Shown: one piece after another, positions 40,568-49,938 of the stretch
Layout: each line of letters opens with the position of its first letter
Numbering within the stretch: position 1 is the stretch's first letter
Source of the DNA: Stenotrophomonas bentonitica
GTDB lineage: Bacteria; Pseudomonadota; Gammaproteobacteria; Xanthomonadales; Xanthomonadaceae
NCBI RefSeq assembly: GCF_002887735.1
Contig: NZ_PKQP01000002.1
Span: 62,001-126,000, forward strand
Length of the DNA stretch: 64,000 bases
Direction: 5' to 3'
Notes under the pieces: model-generated
Database searches by the model: none
Told to the model about the DNA's origin: nothing
Seen by the model: only the letters and a program-made list of their open reading frames with translations
Made by a program: the position numbers and the translations under genes

Positions 40568-41407
40568 TCATTCAAATGAATGAAAAAGGCGCTCCACCAC
40601 GGCTTCCGGCGTTTTCATCCAGGCGAAGTGATCGGCACGCGTGCCCAGCGCCTGCGCACTCAACACGCTGAGCTGCGCACGCATGCCGGGCATCTTGGCC
40701 AGCAGGGCCTGCATCGAGGAAGGCGGTGCCAGCCAGTCGTGATCCATCACCACGGCAGTGGCCTGGCCCTGCAGGGTGCGCATGCCGGCCTCCAGATCGG
40801 TCGCCATGCCCGCCGCCGCATAGTGGTTGTTGAGGCCTACGCGTGACCAGTCGCGGATCAGGCCGCGCGCTTCCGTGCCGCCGAAGCCGAGCTTCTTGCC
40901 GTGCAGGACCCCTTGGCGCTGTGCCAGCCAGGGCAGGAAGCGGTACACCAGCGGCAGCGCCCAGCCGCGCGGGGCGGGGAAGGTGCGCCAGTACGGCGTG
41001 CCGCTGGCGACCAGCCACACCCGTGCGAAGCGCTGCGGGTGCAACCCGCCGAAGCAGCAGGCCAGCTGACCGCCGAGGCTGTGGCCGCCGATGATCAGGG
41101 GCGTTACCGCGTCTTCGGGCATCTGGGCCAGGCTGGCCGGCAGGTCGTGTTCGAGGATCTCGCGATACCCCCAATCCTGCGTGCGCGACGGCCGCAGGCT
41201 GCTGCTGCCGTTGCCGCGCCACTCATGCAGGTACACCGCGATGCCACGCGCCGCGAGCGCATCGGCGAAGGGCAGGTAGTGGCGCGCGGCGACGCCCAGC
41301 GCCGGCAACCACAGCAGGCGTGCGCGTGGCTGCGTCGGCACGCGTGCCAGCAGTTCGAAGCGATGGCCATCGCCGGTCTGCACGGGAAGGGGAGAGGCGT
41401 CGATCAT
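40568..41407 (-). CDS. Alpha/beta hydrolase (YqiA/serine aminopeptidase-like)
   Basis: This 279-residue cytoplasmic protein has an alpha/beta-hydrolase fold. It shows LLWLPALGVAARHYLPFADAL with the HEWRGNGSS segment, the nucleophile Ser110 in IIGGHSLGGQ, and Asp and His candidates in MDHDWLAPPSS and RADHFAWM. It overlaps the thiD stop by ATGA and is therefore cotranscribed with thiD. Homologues are annotated as serine aminopeptidase S33-type hydrolases; the substrate is unknown, and a thiamine-related role would be a guess from context only. Confidence 0.82.
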   Translation of the reverse strand: MIDASPLPVQTGDGHRFELLARVPTQPRARLLWLPALGVAARHYLPFADALAARGIAVYLHEWRGNGSSSLRPSRTQDWGYREILEHDLPASLAQMPEDAVTPLIIGGHSLGGQLACCFGGLHPQRFARVWLVASGTPYWRTFPAPRGWALPLVYRFLPWLAQRQGVLHGKKLGFGGTEARGLIRDWSRVGLNNHYAAAGMATDLEAGMRTLQGQATAVVMDHDWLAPPSSMQALLAKMPGMRAQLSVLSAQALGTRADHFAWMKTPEAVVERLFHSFE

Positions 41408-42213
41408 GCCGGGCGTGCCGCGCCGAAGTGGTCGATCACCAGCACCTCGCTGCGGCCCGGGTAGTAACCGCTCTGCAGGCCCCGCGCGACGTAGTCGATG
41501 GCCGCTTCGCAGGCGTTCGGCAACGACAACCCCTGGCACAGCTGCGCGGCGATCGCCGAGGCCAACGTGCAGCCGGTGCCGTGCGCATCCACCGGCAACC
41601 GGGCGTGGATGAACTCGTCGCGGGTGACGCCGTCGAAGTAGCGATCGATCACGCGGCTGCCTTCATCCAGATGGCCGCCCTTGAGCAGTACCGCGCCGGC
41701 ACCCAGCTCGAGCAGCGCGTCGGCGGCATCTTCAGCGTCTTCGGCGGTGACGATGCGGCGGCCGAGCAGCAGCTCGGCTTCCGGCGTGTTGGGCGTGAGC
41801 AGCGTGGCCAGTGGAACCAGGCGCGTGCGCATGGCCTTCAGGGCGGCGTCTTCAAGCAGTTTGGCACCGCTGGTGGCGACCATGACCGGATCCAGCACGA
41901 CATGCGGCGGGCGGTGCTTTTCCAGCGCGTCGGCCACCAGGCCGATCACCTCGGCATTGGCGAGCATGCCCAGCTTCACCGCATGGATATCGAAATCGGC
42001 GAAGCAGGCGTCGATCTGCGCCTGCAGGAACTCCAGTGGCGGCACGTGCACGGCGGTGACGCCGCGGGTGTTCTGTGCGGTCAGCGCGGCAATCGCCGAA
42101 AGGCCATGTACGCGATGGGCGGCGAAGGCCTTCAGGTCGGCCTGGATGCCTGCGCCACCGCCGGAATCGGAGCCGGCGATGGTCAGGGCGGAAACGGGGC
42201 TGGAAGGCGTCAT
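41404..42213 (-). CDS. thiD: Hydroxymethylpyrimidine/phosphomethylpyrimidine kinase
   Basis: ThiD phosphorylates hydroxymethylpyrimidine and its monophosphate to give the pyrimidine diphosphate for thiamine synthesis. The 269-residue ribokinase-fold protein has [20 protein letters not shown] near residues 9-28, [29 protein letters not shown], and the catalytic anion hole [18 protein letters not shown] 42213 was chosen over a start five codons upstream. No other thi genes lie nearby and no TPP riboswitch is visible. Confidence 0.94.
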   Translation of the reverse strand: MTPSSPVSALTIAGSDSGGGAGIQADLKAFAAHRVHGLSAIAALTAQNTRGVTAVHVPPLEFLQAQIDACFADFDIHAVKLGMLANAEVIGLVADALEKHRPPHVVLDPVMVATSGAKLLEDAALKAMRTRLVPLATLLTPNTPEAELLLGRRIVTAEDAEDAADALLELGAGAVLLKGGHLDEGSRVIDRYFDGVTRDEFIHARLPVDAHGTGCTLASAIAAQLCQGLSLPNACEAAIDYVARGLQSGYYPGRSEVLVIDHFGAARPA

Positions 42214-42256
42214 GCCTCGATTGTGCAATGTTTGCCGCCGTATTGCTGCCGCGCCG

Positions 42257-42928
42257 TCAGCGCGCCCGCAGCAGCGCCCACTGCCGGTACAGCACGTAGC
42301 CCAGACCGGTGCCGCCGGTCAGCAGGGCAGGCGCCAGCAGCGCGTCGTAACCGAAGCGCAGGAACAACCCGGCGCCGATCACGCCGCCAGCCAGGAAACC
42401 GCTGACGATCAGGCCGCTCAGGGTCAGCCGCCGGATCGGCAGTGGCAGGCCGCGCAACAGGTGACCCAGGCCGATGCCCAGGTCGGTGAACATGCCGCTG
42501 AGATGGGTGGTGCGCACCACCGCCCCGCTGAACGTGGTCGCCATCGCGTTCTGCAGGCCGCAGGCCATCGCCGCCGCGAGCGCGCCCCAGATCTGCTGCT
42601 GTTTGAACAAGGGGATCGCGATCAGCAGCAACAGCGATTCGAGCGCCAGCACCACGCCATAGCGGCGGCCCAGCTGCAGGCCGCTGTCCTGGATGATCAC
42701 GCCGCTGAGTGTGGCACCCACGCAGAAGGCGATCAGCAGTCCCCACAGATGCCCGACCACGCGCCAGTCGCGCTGGGCCAGCGCCATGCCGAGCTGGCTG
42801 GTGGTGCCGGTCATGTGGCTGACCGCCTGGTGCTCGAAGCCGAGGAAGCCGACCACGTTGACCATTCCGGCCACGCAGGACAGCGCGATCGCGCCGATCC
42901 AGACCCAGGTGGGCAGCCGGATGCTCAT
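42257..42928 (-). CDS. DUF1275 (YoaK family) membrane protein
   Basis: This 223-residue integral membrane protein of the DUF1275/YoaK family has six hydrophobic segments and the family pattern [24 protein letters not shown] spread over residues 23-46. [28 protein letters not shown] appears near 128-155. The function of the family is unknown. It lies 30 bases after a lipoprotein gene on the same strand and may belong to the phoH operon. The ATG at 42928 is the first in frame. Confidence 0.87.
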   Translation of the reverse strand: MSIRLPTWVWIGAIALSCVAGMVNVVGFLGFEHQAVSHMTGTTSQLGMALAQRDWRVVGHLWGLLIAFCVGATLSGVIIQDSGLQLGRRYGVVLALESLLLLIAIPLFKQQQIWGALAAAMACGLQNAMATTFSGAVVRTTHLSGMFTDLGIGLGHLLRGLPLPIRRLTLSGLIVSGFLAGGVIGAGLFLRFGYDALLAPALLTGGTGLGYVLYRQWALLRAR

Positions 42929-42958
42929 CCGGCGCGTGTGGTGGGGGTCACGGCACGA

Positions 42959-43465
42959 TCAACGGCCCGCAGGCGGGCCGTTGAACTGCACATCGGAGAA
43001 ACTGCCGCTGGCCGGATCGAATACCGCGCCCCAGAACTGCGCGCCGCCATCGCAGACCCGGATCGCATCGCGCGCCGGGTCGATATCGGCATCGTCGGGC
43101 AGATGGAAGGCGTTGAGATAGATCAGCTGGCGGCCGTCCATTTCGATGCCCACGTATTGGCGATCGAAATCGGCCGCCTTGGGCACCTGCGCCTCCAGCG
43201 ACGGCAACTGGGCTTCCAGCTGTTCGACCTGTTGGCGGCTGGGGGCCCAGTAGCCGGTGACGCGCCCCGGCTCGCGGCCGGGGCTGGAGCGTGAGCAGGT
43301 ATCCAGGACCTGGGCGGCGACGACCGGTCGCGTCACCACCCAGGACTGGCCGGTCTTGACCGCGGTCGGGACGCTGGCGCCCGGCCGTGTATTGGCAGGC
43401 GTGCAGGCGGCCGCCAGCGCAGCAAGCGCCAGCGGCAGGACCGCACGGGACAGGAAACGGCTCAC
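42959..43465 (-). CDS. Hypothetical lipoprotein downstream of phoH
   Basis: This 168-residue protein has a lipoprotein signal peptide with lipobox AAAC at Cys21 ([10 protein letters not shown]). The mature part contains a heptad-like [18 protein letters not shown] segment and ends in [12 protein letters not shown] recognise no family. The start is GTG at 43465, overlapping the phoH stop as GTGA and preceded by GGAG, so translation is coupled to phoH. It probably faces the periplasm. Confidence 0.72.
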   Translation of the reverse strand: MSRFLSRAVLPLALAALAAACTPANTRPGASVPTAVKTGQSWVVTRPVVAAQVLDTCSRSSPGREPGRVTGYWAPSRQQVEQLEAQLPSLEAQVPKAADFDRQYVGIEMDGRQLIYLNAFHLPDDADIDPARDAIRVCDGGAQFWGAVFDPASGSFSDVQFNGPPAGR

Positions 43466-44859
43466 AACACCTCCGAAGCGTAATCGGCCAGGCGCGAACG
43501 CTCGCCACGGCGCAGCGTGATGTGCGCGCTGTGCGGCCAGTTCTTGAAGCGGTCCACCGCGTAGGTCAGGCCCGAGGTGGTCTCGGTCAGGTACGGGGTA
43601 TCGATCTGTTCCACGTTGCCCAGGCACACGATCTTGGTGCCGGGGCCGGCACGGGTGATCAGGGTCTTCATCTGCTTGGGAGTGAGGTTCTGCGCTTCAT
43701 CCAGGATCAGGTAGCGCGACAGGAACGTGCGGCCACGCATGAAGTTCAGCGAGCGGATCTTGATCCGGCTGGCGATCAGGTCGTTGGTCGCCGCACGGCC
43801 CCACGCGCCGCCTTCCTGGGTATGCGTGAGCACTTCCAGGTTGTCGGTCAGCGCGCCCATCCACGGCGTCATCTTTTCTTCCTCGGTACCGGGCAGGAAG
43901 CCGATGTCCTCGCCGACGCTGACCGTGGCGCGGGTCATGATGATCTCGCGGTAGCGTTGCTGGTCCATGGTCTGGGCCAGGCCGGCGGCCAGCGCCAGCA
44001 GCGTCTTGCCGGTACCGGCAGTGCCGAGCAGGGTGACGAAATCGATCTCCGGGTCCATCAGCGCGTTGAGGGCGAAGTTCTGCTCGCGGTTGCGCGCGCT
44101 GATGCCCCACACCGCGTGGCTGCCATGGCGGAAATCGTTGACCAGCGACAGCGTGATCTTCTCACCGTCCACCTTGGCCACGCGCAGTTCGACTTCATCG
44201 TCGCCCGGCAGGTAGGCGTACTGGTTGGGATGCCAGTTCTCGTCTTCGCTGGCGATGATTTCGTAACTGGTGCGTCCCTTGTCGCTCCAGCTGCGCAGGT
44301 TGTCGGTGTGCTTCTTCCAGAAGTCTTCCGGCAGCTCGGTGGCGCCGGTGTAGAGCAGGCTGAAATCGTCGAGCGCGCGGTCGTTTTCGTAATCCTCGGA
44401 CACGATGCCGGCGATCGCCGCCTTGATCCGCAGGTTGATGTCCTTGGAGACGAACACCACAGGGATCTCGGGCACCTGCTCCTTCAGGGCCAGGATCGCC
44501 CCGAGGATGGCATTGTCCGGAATCACCGCGCCGAAGCTCTTGCCGGCCTCGAAGTGGCTGGTCTGGAAACGCAGCAGGCCCACGCTCTGCTTGCCGCGCA
44601 GCTGCAGCCCGTTCGGCCGCTGCAGCGGAATGCCATCGGCCAGGTTGTCCAGGCCCGAGGCCTGCACCAGCTCATTGAGGAAACGGCTGACCTGGCGCGC
44701 GTTGCGGCTCGCCTCGGTGGTGCCCTTCTTGCCGTTGTCCAGCTCTTCGATCACCTGCATCGGCAGGTAGACATCATGCTCCTCGAACTTGAACAGCGCG
44801 GTCGGATCGTGCATGAGCACGTTGGTATCCAGTACGTAGATGCGCTTGCCTCGGGTCAT
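43462..44859 (-). CDS. PhoH family ATPase with N-terminal PIN domain
   Basis: This 465-residue protein fuses a PIN-type ribonuclease domain (about residues 1-140, RIYVLDTNVLMHDPTALF with Asp ligands, and FVSKDINLRIKA) to a PhoH ATPase domain (about 225-455). The ATPase domain has Walker [17 protein letters not shown] and Walker B YLILDEAQNLTPKQMK. PhoH2-type proteins are reported to be RNA helicase-nucleases. ATG 44859 gives MTRGKRIYVLD, the family start. The stop overlaps a lipoprotein start by four bases. Confidence 0.92.
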   Translation of the reverse strand: MTRGKRIYVLDTNVLMHDPTALFKFEEHDVYLPMQVIEELDNGKKGTTEASRNARQVSRFLNELVQASGLDNLADGIPLQRPNGLQLRGKQSVGLLRFQTSHFEAGKSFGAVIPDNAILGAILALKEQVPEIPVVFVSKDINLRIKAAIAGIVSEDYENDRALDDFSLLYTGATELPEDFWKKHTDNLRSWSDKGRTSYEIIASEDENWHPNQYAYLPGDDEVELRVAKVDGEKITLSLVNDFRHGSHAVWGISARNREQNFALNALMDPEIDFVTLLGTAGTGKTLLALAAGLAQTMDQQRYREIIMTRATVSVGEDIGFLPGTEEEKMTPWMGALTDNLEVLTHTQEGGAWGRAATNDLIASRIKIRSLNFMRGRTFLSRYLILDEAQNLTPKQMKTLITRAGPGTKIVCLGNVEQIDTPYLTETTSGLTYAVDRFKNWPHSAHITLRRGERSRLADYASEVL

Positions 44860-44940
44860 CGTCAATTCCTGGTGGCAGAACAGGGACAAGCCATCACGAC
44901 CTGCGGGGCAGGGTGATGGCCATTGGGGGTGCCGGGGTGA

Positions 44941-45420
44941 TCACTGGGTTTTCGCGGTCTTCAGGGCTTCAAGGACGGTGTCTGCGTGGCCGGCCACTTT
45001 GACCTTGCGCCACGCCTGCACGATACGACTGTCCGGCGAAATGAGGAAGGTGCTGCGCTCGATGCCGCGCACCTGCTTGCCGTACATGTTCTTCAGCTTG
45101 ATCACGTCGAACGCGGTGCACAGCGCTTCATCGCCATCGCTGATCAGCGGGAAGGCGAAGCCCTGCTTGGCGCAGAAGTTGTCGTGGGATTTGACCGAAT
45201 CGCGGGAAACGCCGAAAACGCGGGCGCCGGCGTTGGTGAACTGCGGGAGCAGTGCGTTGAAATCGATGCCCTCGGTGGTGCAGCCCGGGGTGCTGTCCTT
45301 GGGGTAGAAGTACAGCACCAGCCACTGGCCGGCCAGATCGCCGAGGGTGGTGGTCTCGCCGCCGGACAAGGCCAGCGGCAGTGCGAGGGTGGTGCTGTCC
45401 AGGGTGTCGCCGTCGTTCAT
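44941..45420 (-). CDS. bcp: Thioredoxin-dependent peroxiredoxin Bcp/PrxQ
   Basis: This 159-residue peroxiredoxin reduces hydrogen peroxide and organic peroxides. The peroxidatic Cys47 lies in YPKDSTPGCTTEG. The nearby resolving Cys of E. coli Bcp (five residues on) is absent, but Cys83 in HDNFCAKQG fits the Cys48-Cys84 pairing described for Xanthomonas campestris PrxQ. The gene follows gcvR (upstream on the minus strand) by 78 bases, a common gcvR-bcp pairing. Confidence 0.93.
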   Translation of the reverse strand: MNDGDTLDSTTLALPLALSGGETTTLGDLAGQWLVLYFYPKDSTPGCTTEGIDFNALLPQFTNAGARVFGVSRDSVKSHDNFCAKQGFAFPLISDGDEALCTAFDVIKLKNMYGKQVRGIERSTFLISPDSRIVQAWRKVKVAGHADTVLEALKTAKTQ

Positions 45421-45498
45421 GGGTTCCTTTCCGGATCCTGGGGTAGATCTACTACAACTGCATGAAACCCCGCGCGCCCGTGACGAGCGCGCGAAACA

Positions 45499-46059
45499 TC
45501 AGAACTTCATCGGGTCCATGATCGCATCGAGGTTGAGGTGATCGCAGAACTCGAGGAAATCATCGCGCAGCGCGGCGATGTGCATGTTGGCCGGCACACC
45601 GATCGTGACCTGCGCGGAGAACATTTCCGCACCGGTCTGCATCGCGCGGTAACGCGTGCTCTGCAGGTTTTCGATGGTGATGCCCTGGCGGTCGAAGAAA
45701 TCGGCCAGCTGGAACAGGATTCCCGGCTTGTCGGCGGCGATCACTTCCACGATGTAGGGCAGCAGGTTGGACTGCGCCTGCTTGGCCCCGGTGCGGTACC
45801 AGACCAGCTTCAGGCCTTCCTCACGCTCCAGCCGGGTCAGCATCGCCTCCAGCTTGGCCACCGAGTCCCACGAGCCGGTGGCCAGGGCGGTGACGGACAC
45901 GTCGCGCCCGACCGTGGCCAGGCGGGCGTCGACCAGATTGCAGCCACTGTCGGCGATACGCCGGGTCACAGGCAGCAGGGGGGACTCCGGATGCGTCGTA
46001 TAGGCGTTGATCAGGAGGTGGTTTTCGGTCGGCGCAGGCCGCGGCGTGGTGTCGGTCAA
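45499..46059 (-). CDS. gcvR: Glycine cleavage system regulator GcvR-like, two ACT domains
   Basis: This 186-residue protein has two ACT domains (about 14-90 and 102-182). The second carries [31 protein letters not shown]. In E. coli GcvR represses the glycine cleavage operon by binding GcvA. No ATG fits: the open frame reaches 46170 but similarity begins near residue 15, and a TTG at 46059 preceded by GGAA is the best start. It is divergent from dapA and precedes bcp. Confidence 0.85.
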   Translation of the reverse strand: MTDTTPRPAPTENHLLINAYTTHPESPLLPVTRRIADSGCNLVDARLATVGRDVSVTALATGSWDSVAKLEAMLTRLEREEGLKLVWYRTGAKQAQSNLLPYIVEVIAADKPGILFQLADFFDRQGITIENLQSTRYRAMQTGAEMFSAQVTIGVPANMHIAALRDDFLEFCDHLNLDAIMDPMKF

Positions 46060-46217
46060 GATGGTTCCGGGTGATGCAAGGTGAGTCTGAACGGCCGGAC
46101 GACGGCACGTTCGCCGGAGTCCAGCATACTTGCCCGCGCTTTCGACCCGCAAGTAACATGCAACGTACATCTGGCCGGCGTTTACGCAGGCACGGTGCCC
46201 CCTTTCTTCCGAGCACG

Positions 46218-47117
46218 ATGTCCTTGTCCCTTTCCGGTCTCATCACCGCGCTGGCGACGCCCTTCCAGGCGAACGGCGCATTGGATCCCGACGGTTGGCA
46301 GCGCTTGCTGCATCTGCAACTGGAGGGTGGTGTTCACGGGGTGGTGGTGGCCGGTTCGACCGGTGAAGCCGCGGCCCTGTCCGATGACGAATACGACCAG
46401 CTGCTGCGCAGTGCGGTCAAAACCGTCGCCGGGCGCATCCCGGTATTGGCCGGCACCGGCCTGTCCGGGACGGCCAAAACGATCGAGCAGACCCGCCGGG
46501 CGGCCGCCAATGGCGCCACGCACGCGCTGGTGGTGACCCCGCCGTACGTGCGCCCCACCCAGGAAGGCCTGATCGCGCATTACCGCGCGGTGGCCGACCA
46601 GGGCGGCCTGCCGGTCATCCTGTACAACGTGCCCGGCCGCACCGGCTGCGACATGCTGCCCGCGACCGTGGCCGAGCTGGCCAGCCACCCGAACATCGTC
46701 GGCATCAAGGAAGCGGTGGGCGATATCGGCCGCGTGCATGCCCTGCTGGCCCTGCGTTCGCCGGATTTCGCCATCCTCAGTGGTGACGACGGCACGGCCG
46801 CGCGCTCGATCCTGTCCGGCGTGGACGGCCTGATCTCGGTCGGTTCCAACGCCTTGCCGGGTGCCTACCGGCGGATGTGCGACCTGGCAGCGGCCGGTGA
46901 GCGCGAGGCGACCGAGTCGTGGGATGCCCGTCTGGAGCCCTTCCATGAATTCTGCGGCGTGGAGTCCAACCCGATCCCGGTGAAGGACCTGCTGCGCCGG
47001 ATCGGCATTGGTGACGGCCTGCGCCTGCCGCTGCTGCCCCTGTCCGCGGCCCACCACGCCGCTGCCGAACACCTGGCCACCGATATCGGTGCGCTGGAAG
47101 CACTATCCAACCACTGA
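46218..47117 (+). CDS. dapA: 4-hydroxy-tetrahydrodipicolinate synthase
   Basis: DapA condenses pyruvate and aspartate semialdehyde in the lysine/diaminopimelate pathway. The 299-residue TIM-barrel protein has [17 protein letters not shown] near residues 38-54, Tyr136 in [10 protein letters not shown], and the Schiff-base Lys164 in [12 protein letters not shown] 46218 gives the family start [16 protein letters not shown]. It is followed 26 bases later by a lipoprotein gene in the position of bamC, as in E. coli dapA-bamC. Confidence 0.95.
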   Translation: MSLSLSGLITALATPFQANGALDPDGWQRLLHLQLEGGVHGVVVAGSTGEAAALSDDEYDQLLRSAVKTVAGRIPVLAGTGLSGTAKTIEQTRRAAANGATHALVVTPPYVRPTQEGLIAHYRAVADQGGLPVILYNVPGRTGCDMLPATVAELASHPNIVGIKEAVGDIGRVHALLALRSPDFAILSGDDGTAARSILSGVDGLISVGSNALPGAYRRMCDLAAAGEREATESWDARLEPFHEFCGVESNPIPVKDLLRRIGIGDGLRLPLLPLSAAHHAAAEHLATDIGALEALSNH

Positions 47118-47143
47118 TCACAGTGGTCACCCAGGAGATTCCC

Positions 47144-47668
47144 ATGCGTCAATCCGTTTCCGCCATCCGCGTGCTGTCCTTCGCGATCCTGGCTACCGCC
47201 ACCCTCGTCGGCACCACCGGTTGCTTCAAGCGCGGTGCCAAGGGCGACTACGCCCTGGCCCCGGAAGTGCGTCCGCTGGAAGTGCCGCCGGATCTGAACG
47301 TCCCGGCCGGCCAGGCCGCCGCCACCGCCGCCACCAGCTCCACGCTGGCCTCGCAGTCTGCGCGTCCGGCGCCGTCCTCGACCCAGGCACCGGCCAACAA
47401 TGCCGGGTTCACCGTGCCGGGCACCAAGGAAGAGGTGTTCGCCAAGGTCGGCACCGCGCTGGAGTCCGTTGAAGGCGTGAAGATCGCCAGCAAGGCACAG
47501 CTGCTGGGTTCCTATGACGTGGCCTTCGAAGGCAGCGACTTCCTGGTCCGCGTGGTGGCCGTCGATGCCGGCGCCTATGTGTCGGCCGTGGATCCGCGTG
47601 GCCTGCCGGCGACCGCCGCCGCCCCGACCAAGCTGCTGGGTGAGCTGAAGGCGAAGCTGGCTCCGTAA
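47144..47668 (+). CDS. bamC: BamC-like lipoprotein
   Basis: This 174-residue lipoprotein has a signal peptide with Cys27 at the lipobox (VGTTGC). The N-terminal mature segment YALAPEVRPLEVPPDLNVPA resembles the disordered lasso of BamC that binds BamD. A linker rich in Ala, Ser and Thr leads to one helix-grip domain (about 95-172), so it is shorter than E. coli BamC, which has two. The dapA-bamC order supports a role in the outer-membrane protein assembly complex. ATG 47144 follows CCAGGAG. Confidence 0.75.
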   Translation: MRQSVSAIRVLSFAILATATLVGTTGCFKRGAKGDYALAPEVRPLEVPPDLNVPAGQAAATAATSSTLASQSARPAPSSTQAPANNAGFTVPGTKEEVFAKVGTALESVEGVKIASKAQLLGSYDVAFEGSDFLVRVVAVDAGAYVSAVDPRGLPATAAAPTKLLGELKAKLAP

Positions 47669-47712
47669 AAGCGCCAGCGGCCGGCACTACCGAAGCTGCG
47701 GGTCAGAGAAGC

Positions 47713-47739
47713 AAAAAGGGCGCCCTCGGCGCCCTTTTT
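47713..47739. terminator. Bidirectional terminator between bamC-like gene and ferredoxin
   Basis: AAAAAGGGCGCC, loop CTC, and GGCGCCCTTTTT form a symmetric hairpin with A and T tracts between convergent genes. Confidence 0.88.
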
Positions 47740-47761
47740 GTTGCTGCCAGCGCCGGAAGGC

Positions 47762-48085
47762 TCAGCGTTCCAGCAGCTTCAGCTTGTCCGGCTTGCCGTC
47801 CCATTCGCCGGCATCGGCAGGCGGGTCCTTGCGCACGGTAAGCACCGGCCAGGCCTGGGCCAGTTCGGCGTTCAGGGCGACGAACACTTCCTGCCCGGCG
47901 GGCACGTCGTCTTCAGGGAAGATCGCGTTGACCGGGCACTCCGGTTCGCACAGGGTGCAGTCGATGCACTCATCCGGGTCGATCACCAGGAAGTTGGGGC
48001 CTTCGTGGAAGCAATCCACGGGGCACACTTCCACGCAATCGGTGTGTTTGCACTTGATGCAGTTTTCAGTGACGACGAAAGGCAT
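47762..48085 (-). CDS. fdxA: 7Fe ferredoxin FdxA
   Basis: This 107-residue electron carrier has one 3Fe-4S and one 4Fe-4S cluster. The cysteines at 9, 12, 17, 21, 25, 40, 43, 46 and 50 follow the spacing of Azotobacter ferredoxin I, and the C-terminal extension (about 60-107) is also typical. ATG 48085 gives [20 protein letters not shown] as the start; an earlier in-frame ATG has no similarity. It is separated from the dgo operon by 66 bases. Confidence 0.94.
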   Translation of the reverse strand: MPFVVTENCIKCKHTDCVEVCPVDCFHEGPNFLVIDPDECIDCTLCEPECPVNAIFPEDDVPAGQEVFVALNAELAQAWPVLTVRKDPPADAGEWDGKPDKLKLLER

Positions 48086-48151
48086 GGGGAAATCCGGCGT
48101 TAAGCCGACCAATTCTAGAACAGGTTGTGCCTGAATGCTGGGGCCGTGCGC

Positions 48152-49030
48152 TCAGCCGAGCAGGCCGCGCTGCCGCGCAAGACGGTACAGGCCCCGCGCC
48201 GCAAGGCTTTCAGGCGCATCGACGGGGGTCCTGTCGAGCACCTTCAGCGCGTGGGCATAGCGCGTGGTCAGCGTGGTATTGCCCACCAGGTGCACCTCGG
48301 CCCCGGGCGCGGCCAGGTCGCGGATTTCATGGCCGAGCAACAGGCCGGAGAGATAGGAGGGGGCGGCCGAAGGCGCGAGACGCTCGAACAGGCCCAACGC
48401 ACGCACGCCGAACAGGTGGTGCAGCAGGCCACCGGCATCGCCGCTGCGCTGCACGCCTTGGGCGAAGGCGATGGCATCGAAACCATCGCCGTCGTCCATC
48501 AGGCGGCCGAGCAGGCTGTGCTGGCGCAGCAGCGCGAACACCTCGCCGGTCATGGCGGTCGCAAAACCGGTGATCGCCCCATCGTGCAGCGTTGCCCACT
48601 TGCTGTGCGTACCAGGCAGGCAGACATGGGCGTGGCCTGCGCGGGTGTCCAGGCCGAATAATTGCGTTTCTTCGCCGCGCATCACATCCGGCGTCCCGCC
48701 CGCGCCCTGGACGGCCACGCCAGGCACGAACCAGAGATCACGGCCAGGCAGCCGTGCATCGTGATGCAACTGCAGCGCTGCGGCGAGATCGGCCAGCCCG
48801 GCCGGGCAGGGCAGGTAGGCCTGCTCGATCCAGCCATTGCGGCTGCCGATCATCCCGCTGAGCAGGATCGTGCTGTCCGGCCAGCCATCGACCAGCCCGG
48901 CCAGCACGTCGGCGTAGTTGCCATCGCAGTGCAGTATTCCGCGCGCACTGGAGCGCTGCTCAAGGGTGGCACCGTGCTGGTCCAGCCGGTAGCCGCGCAG
49001 GCTGCTGCTGCCCCAGTCAACGGCGATCAT
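48152..49030 (-). CDS. dgoK: 2-dehydro-3-deoxygalactonokinase
   Basis: DgoK phosphorylates 2-dehydro-3-deoxygalactonate at C6 with ATP. The 292-residue protein has the DgoK N-terminus IAVDWGSSSLRGYRLD, ILLSGMIGSRNGWIEQAYLPCP near residues 55-76, and the nucleotide-binding VCLPGTHSKWATL. It overlaps the SMP-30 stop by four bases and is the last gene of the five-gene galactose operon on the minus strand. The order of enzymes here covers galactose to pyruvate plus glyceraldehyde 3-phosphate. Confidence 0.93.
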   Translation of the reverse strand: MIAVDWGSSSLRGYRLDQHGATLEQRSSARGILHCDGNYADVLAGLVDGWPDSTILLSGMIGSRNGWIEQAYLPCPAGLADLAAALQLHHDARLPGRDLWFVPGVAVQGAGGTPDVMRGEETQLFGLDTRAGHAHVCLPGTHSKWATLHDGAITGFATAMTGEVFALLRQHSLLGRLMDDGDGFDAIAFAQGVQRSGDAGGLLHHLFGVRALGLFERLAPSAAPSYLSGLLLGHEIRDLAAPGAEVHLVGNTTLTTRYAHALKVLDRTPVDAPESLAARGLYRLARQRGLLG

Positions 49031-49932
49031 CCGCGGATCCGGCTCTCGGGCAGGCCAGGCTGCGCCTGGCGCGCGCTGAACAGGCTGCCGGCGTGCGTGC
49101 TTGCGGCCAATTCCTCCGGCGTGTGGTCCAGCCGCGAGCTGATCACGTACAAGGTACGCAGGTCATTGCCGCCGAAAGCCACGCAGGTGGGGTGTTTGAC
49201 CGGCACCGGCTGGACCTGCAGCAGGGTGCCATCGGGTGCATAGCAGCTGACCTGGCGCGCGCGCCATTGCGCGTTCCATACCCGTCCGGCCGCATCGACG
49301 GCCGAGCCATCCGGTTCGGCCGCCGTATCGGCCAGGGCGGTGAATTCGCGCACGTTGCGGGTGCTGGCCTGCTCGGGGTCGTAATCGCAGGCCATGATCC
49401 GCGGCGATACCGAGTCGCACCAGTACATCGTGCGGCCATCCAGGCTGAAGCTGATCGCATTGGAAATCACGATGCCCGGCAGCGGCAGCTCGCGCAGGCC
49501 GTGGCGGGTGGAGTACTGGTAGAAGCGGCCATCGGCAGCGCGCTCGGGGTGCTCGTTCATGGTGCCGAACACGAAATTGCCGTGACGATCGGCGCGGCCA
49601 TCATTGCTGCGGGTATAGGGCTTGTAGGGCTCCACATCGGCAAGCCACTGCAGGGGCAGGGTGTCGTCGGTGGCGCTGGCAAGATCTGCGCGGTGCAGCG
49701 AGCTGACCAACGCCACCAGCAAGGTGCCGTCGTCGAACAGGCCGATGCAGCCGGGGCGGTCAGGCAGCACCCAGTAGCGGCGGGTGCCGCGCGCGGGGTG
49801 GTGCTCCCACAGCCGGCGCTCGGCGATGTCGATCCAAAGCACGCTCTGCCGCTGTTCGCACCAGAGCACGCCTTCGCCATGGGTGCAGCGGCTGTCCACC
49901 ACCAACGTGGCCGGGGCCAGCTCAACGCTCAT
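49027..49932 (-). CDS. SMP-30/gluconolactonase family lactonase, probable galactonolactonase
   Basis: This 301-residue six-bladed propeller of the SMP-30 family has the metal-ligand Glu in CTHGEGVLWCEQ, Asn in VISNAISFSLDG, and Asp in GSAVDAAGRVWNAQW. The enzymes hydrolyse sugar lactones using a divalent metal. In this operon the natural substrate should be D-galactono-lactone from the SDR dehydrogenase. ATG 49932, five bases after GGTGAG, is preferred to a GTG two codons upstream. It is coupled to dgoK by overlap. Confidence 0.87.
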   Translation of the reverse strand: MSVELAPATLVVDSRCTHGEGVLWCEQRQSVLWIDIAERRLWEHHPARGTRRYWVLPDRPGCIGLFDDGTLLVALVSSLHRADLASATDDTLPLQWLADVEPYKPYTRSNDGRADRHGNFVFGTMNEHPERAADGRFYQYSTRHGLRELPLPGIVISNAISFSLDGRTMYWCDSVSPRIMACDYDPEQASTRNVREFTALADTAAEPDGSAVDAAGRVWNAQWRARQVSCYAPDGTLLQVQPVPVKHPTCVAFGGNDLRTLYVISSRLDHTPEELAASTHAGSLFSARQAQPGLPESRIRG

Positions 49933-49938
49933 CGCCAC

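Noticed and set aside
41404-42400. TPP riboswitch upstream of thiD
   Set aside because: No CTGAGA/ACCYGA-type thi-box elements could be found on the minus strand before the thiD start.
45444-45457. GTAGATCTAC palindrome with TACTAC upstream of bcp as a possible LexA or OxyR site
   Set aside because: It lacks the TTAG/CTAA ends of the LexA box and the spaced ATAG/CTAT pattern of OxyR; a 10-base palindrome of this kind is not enough.
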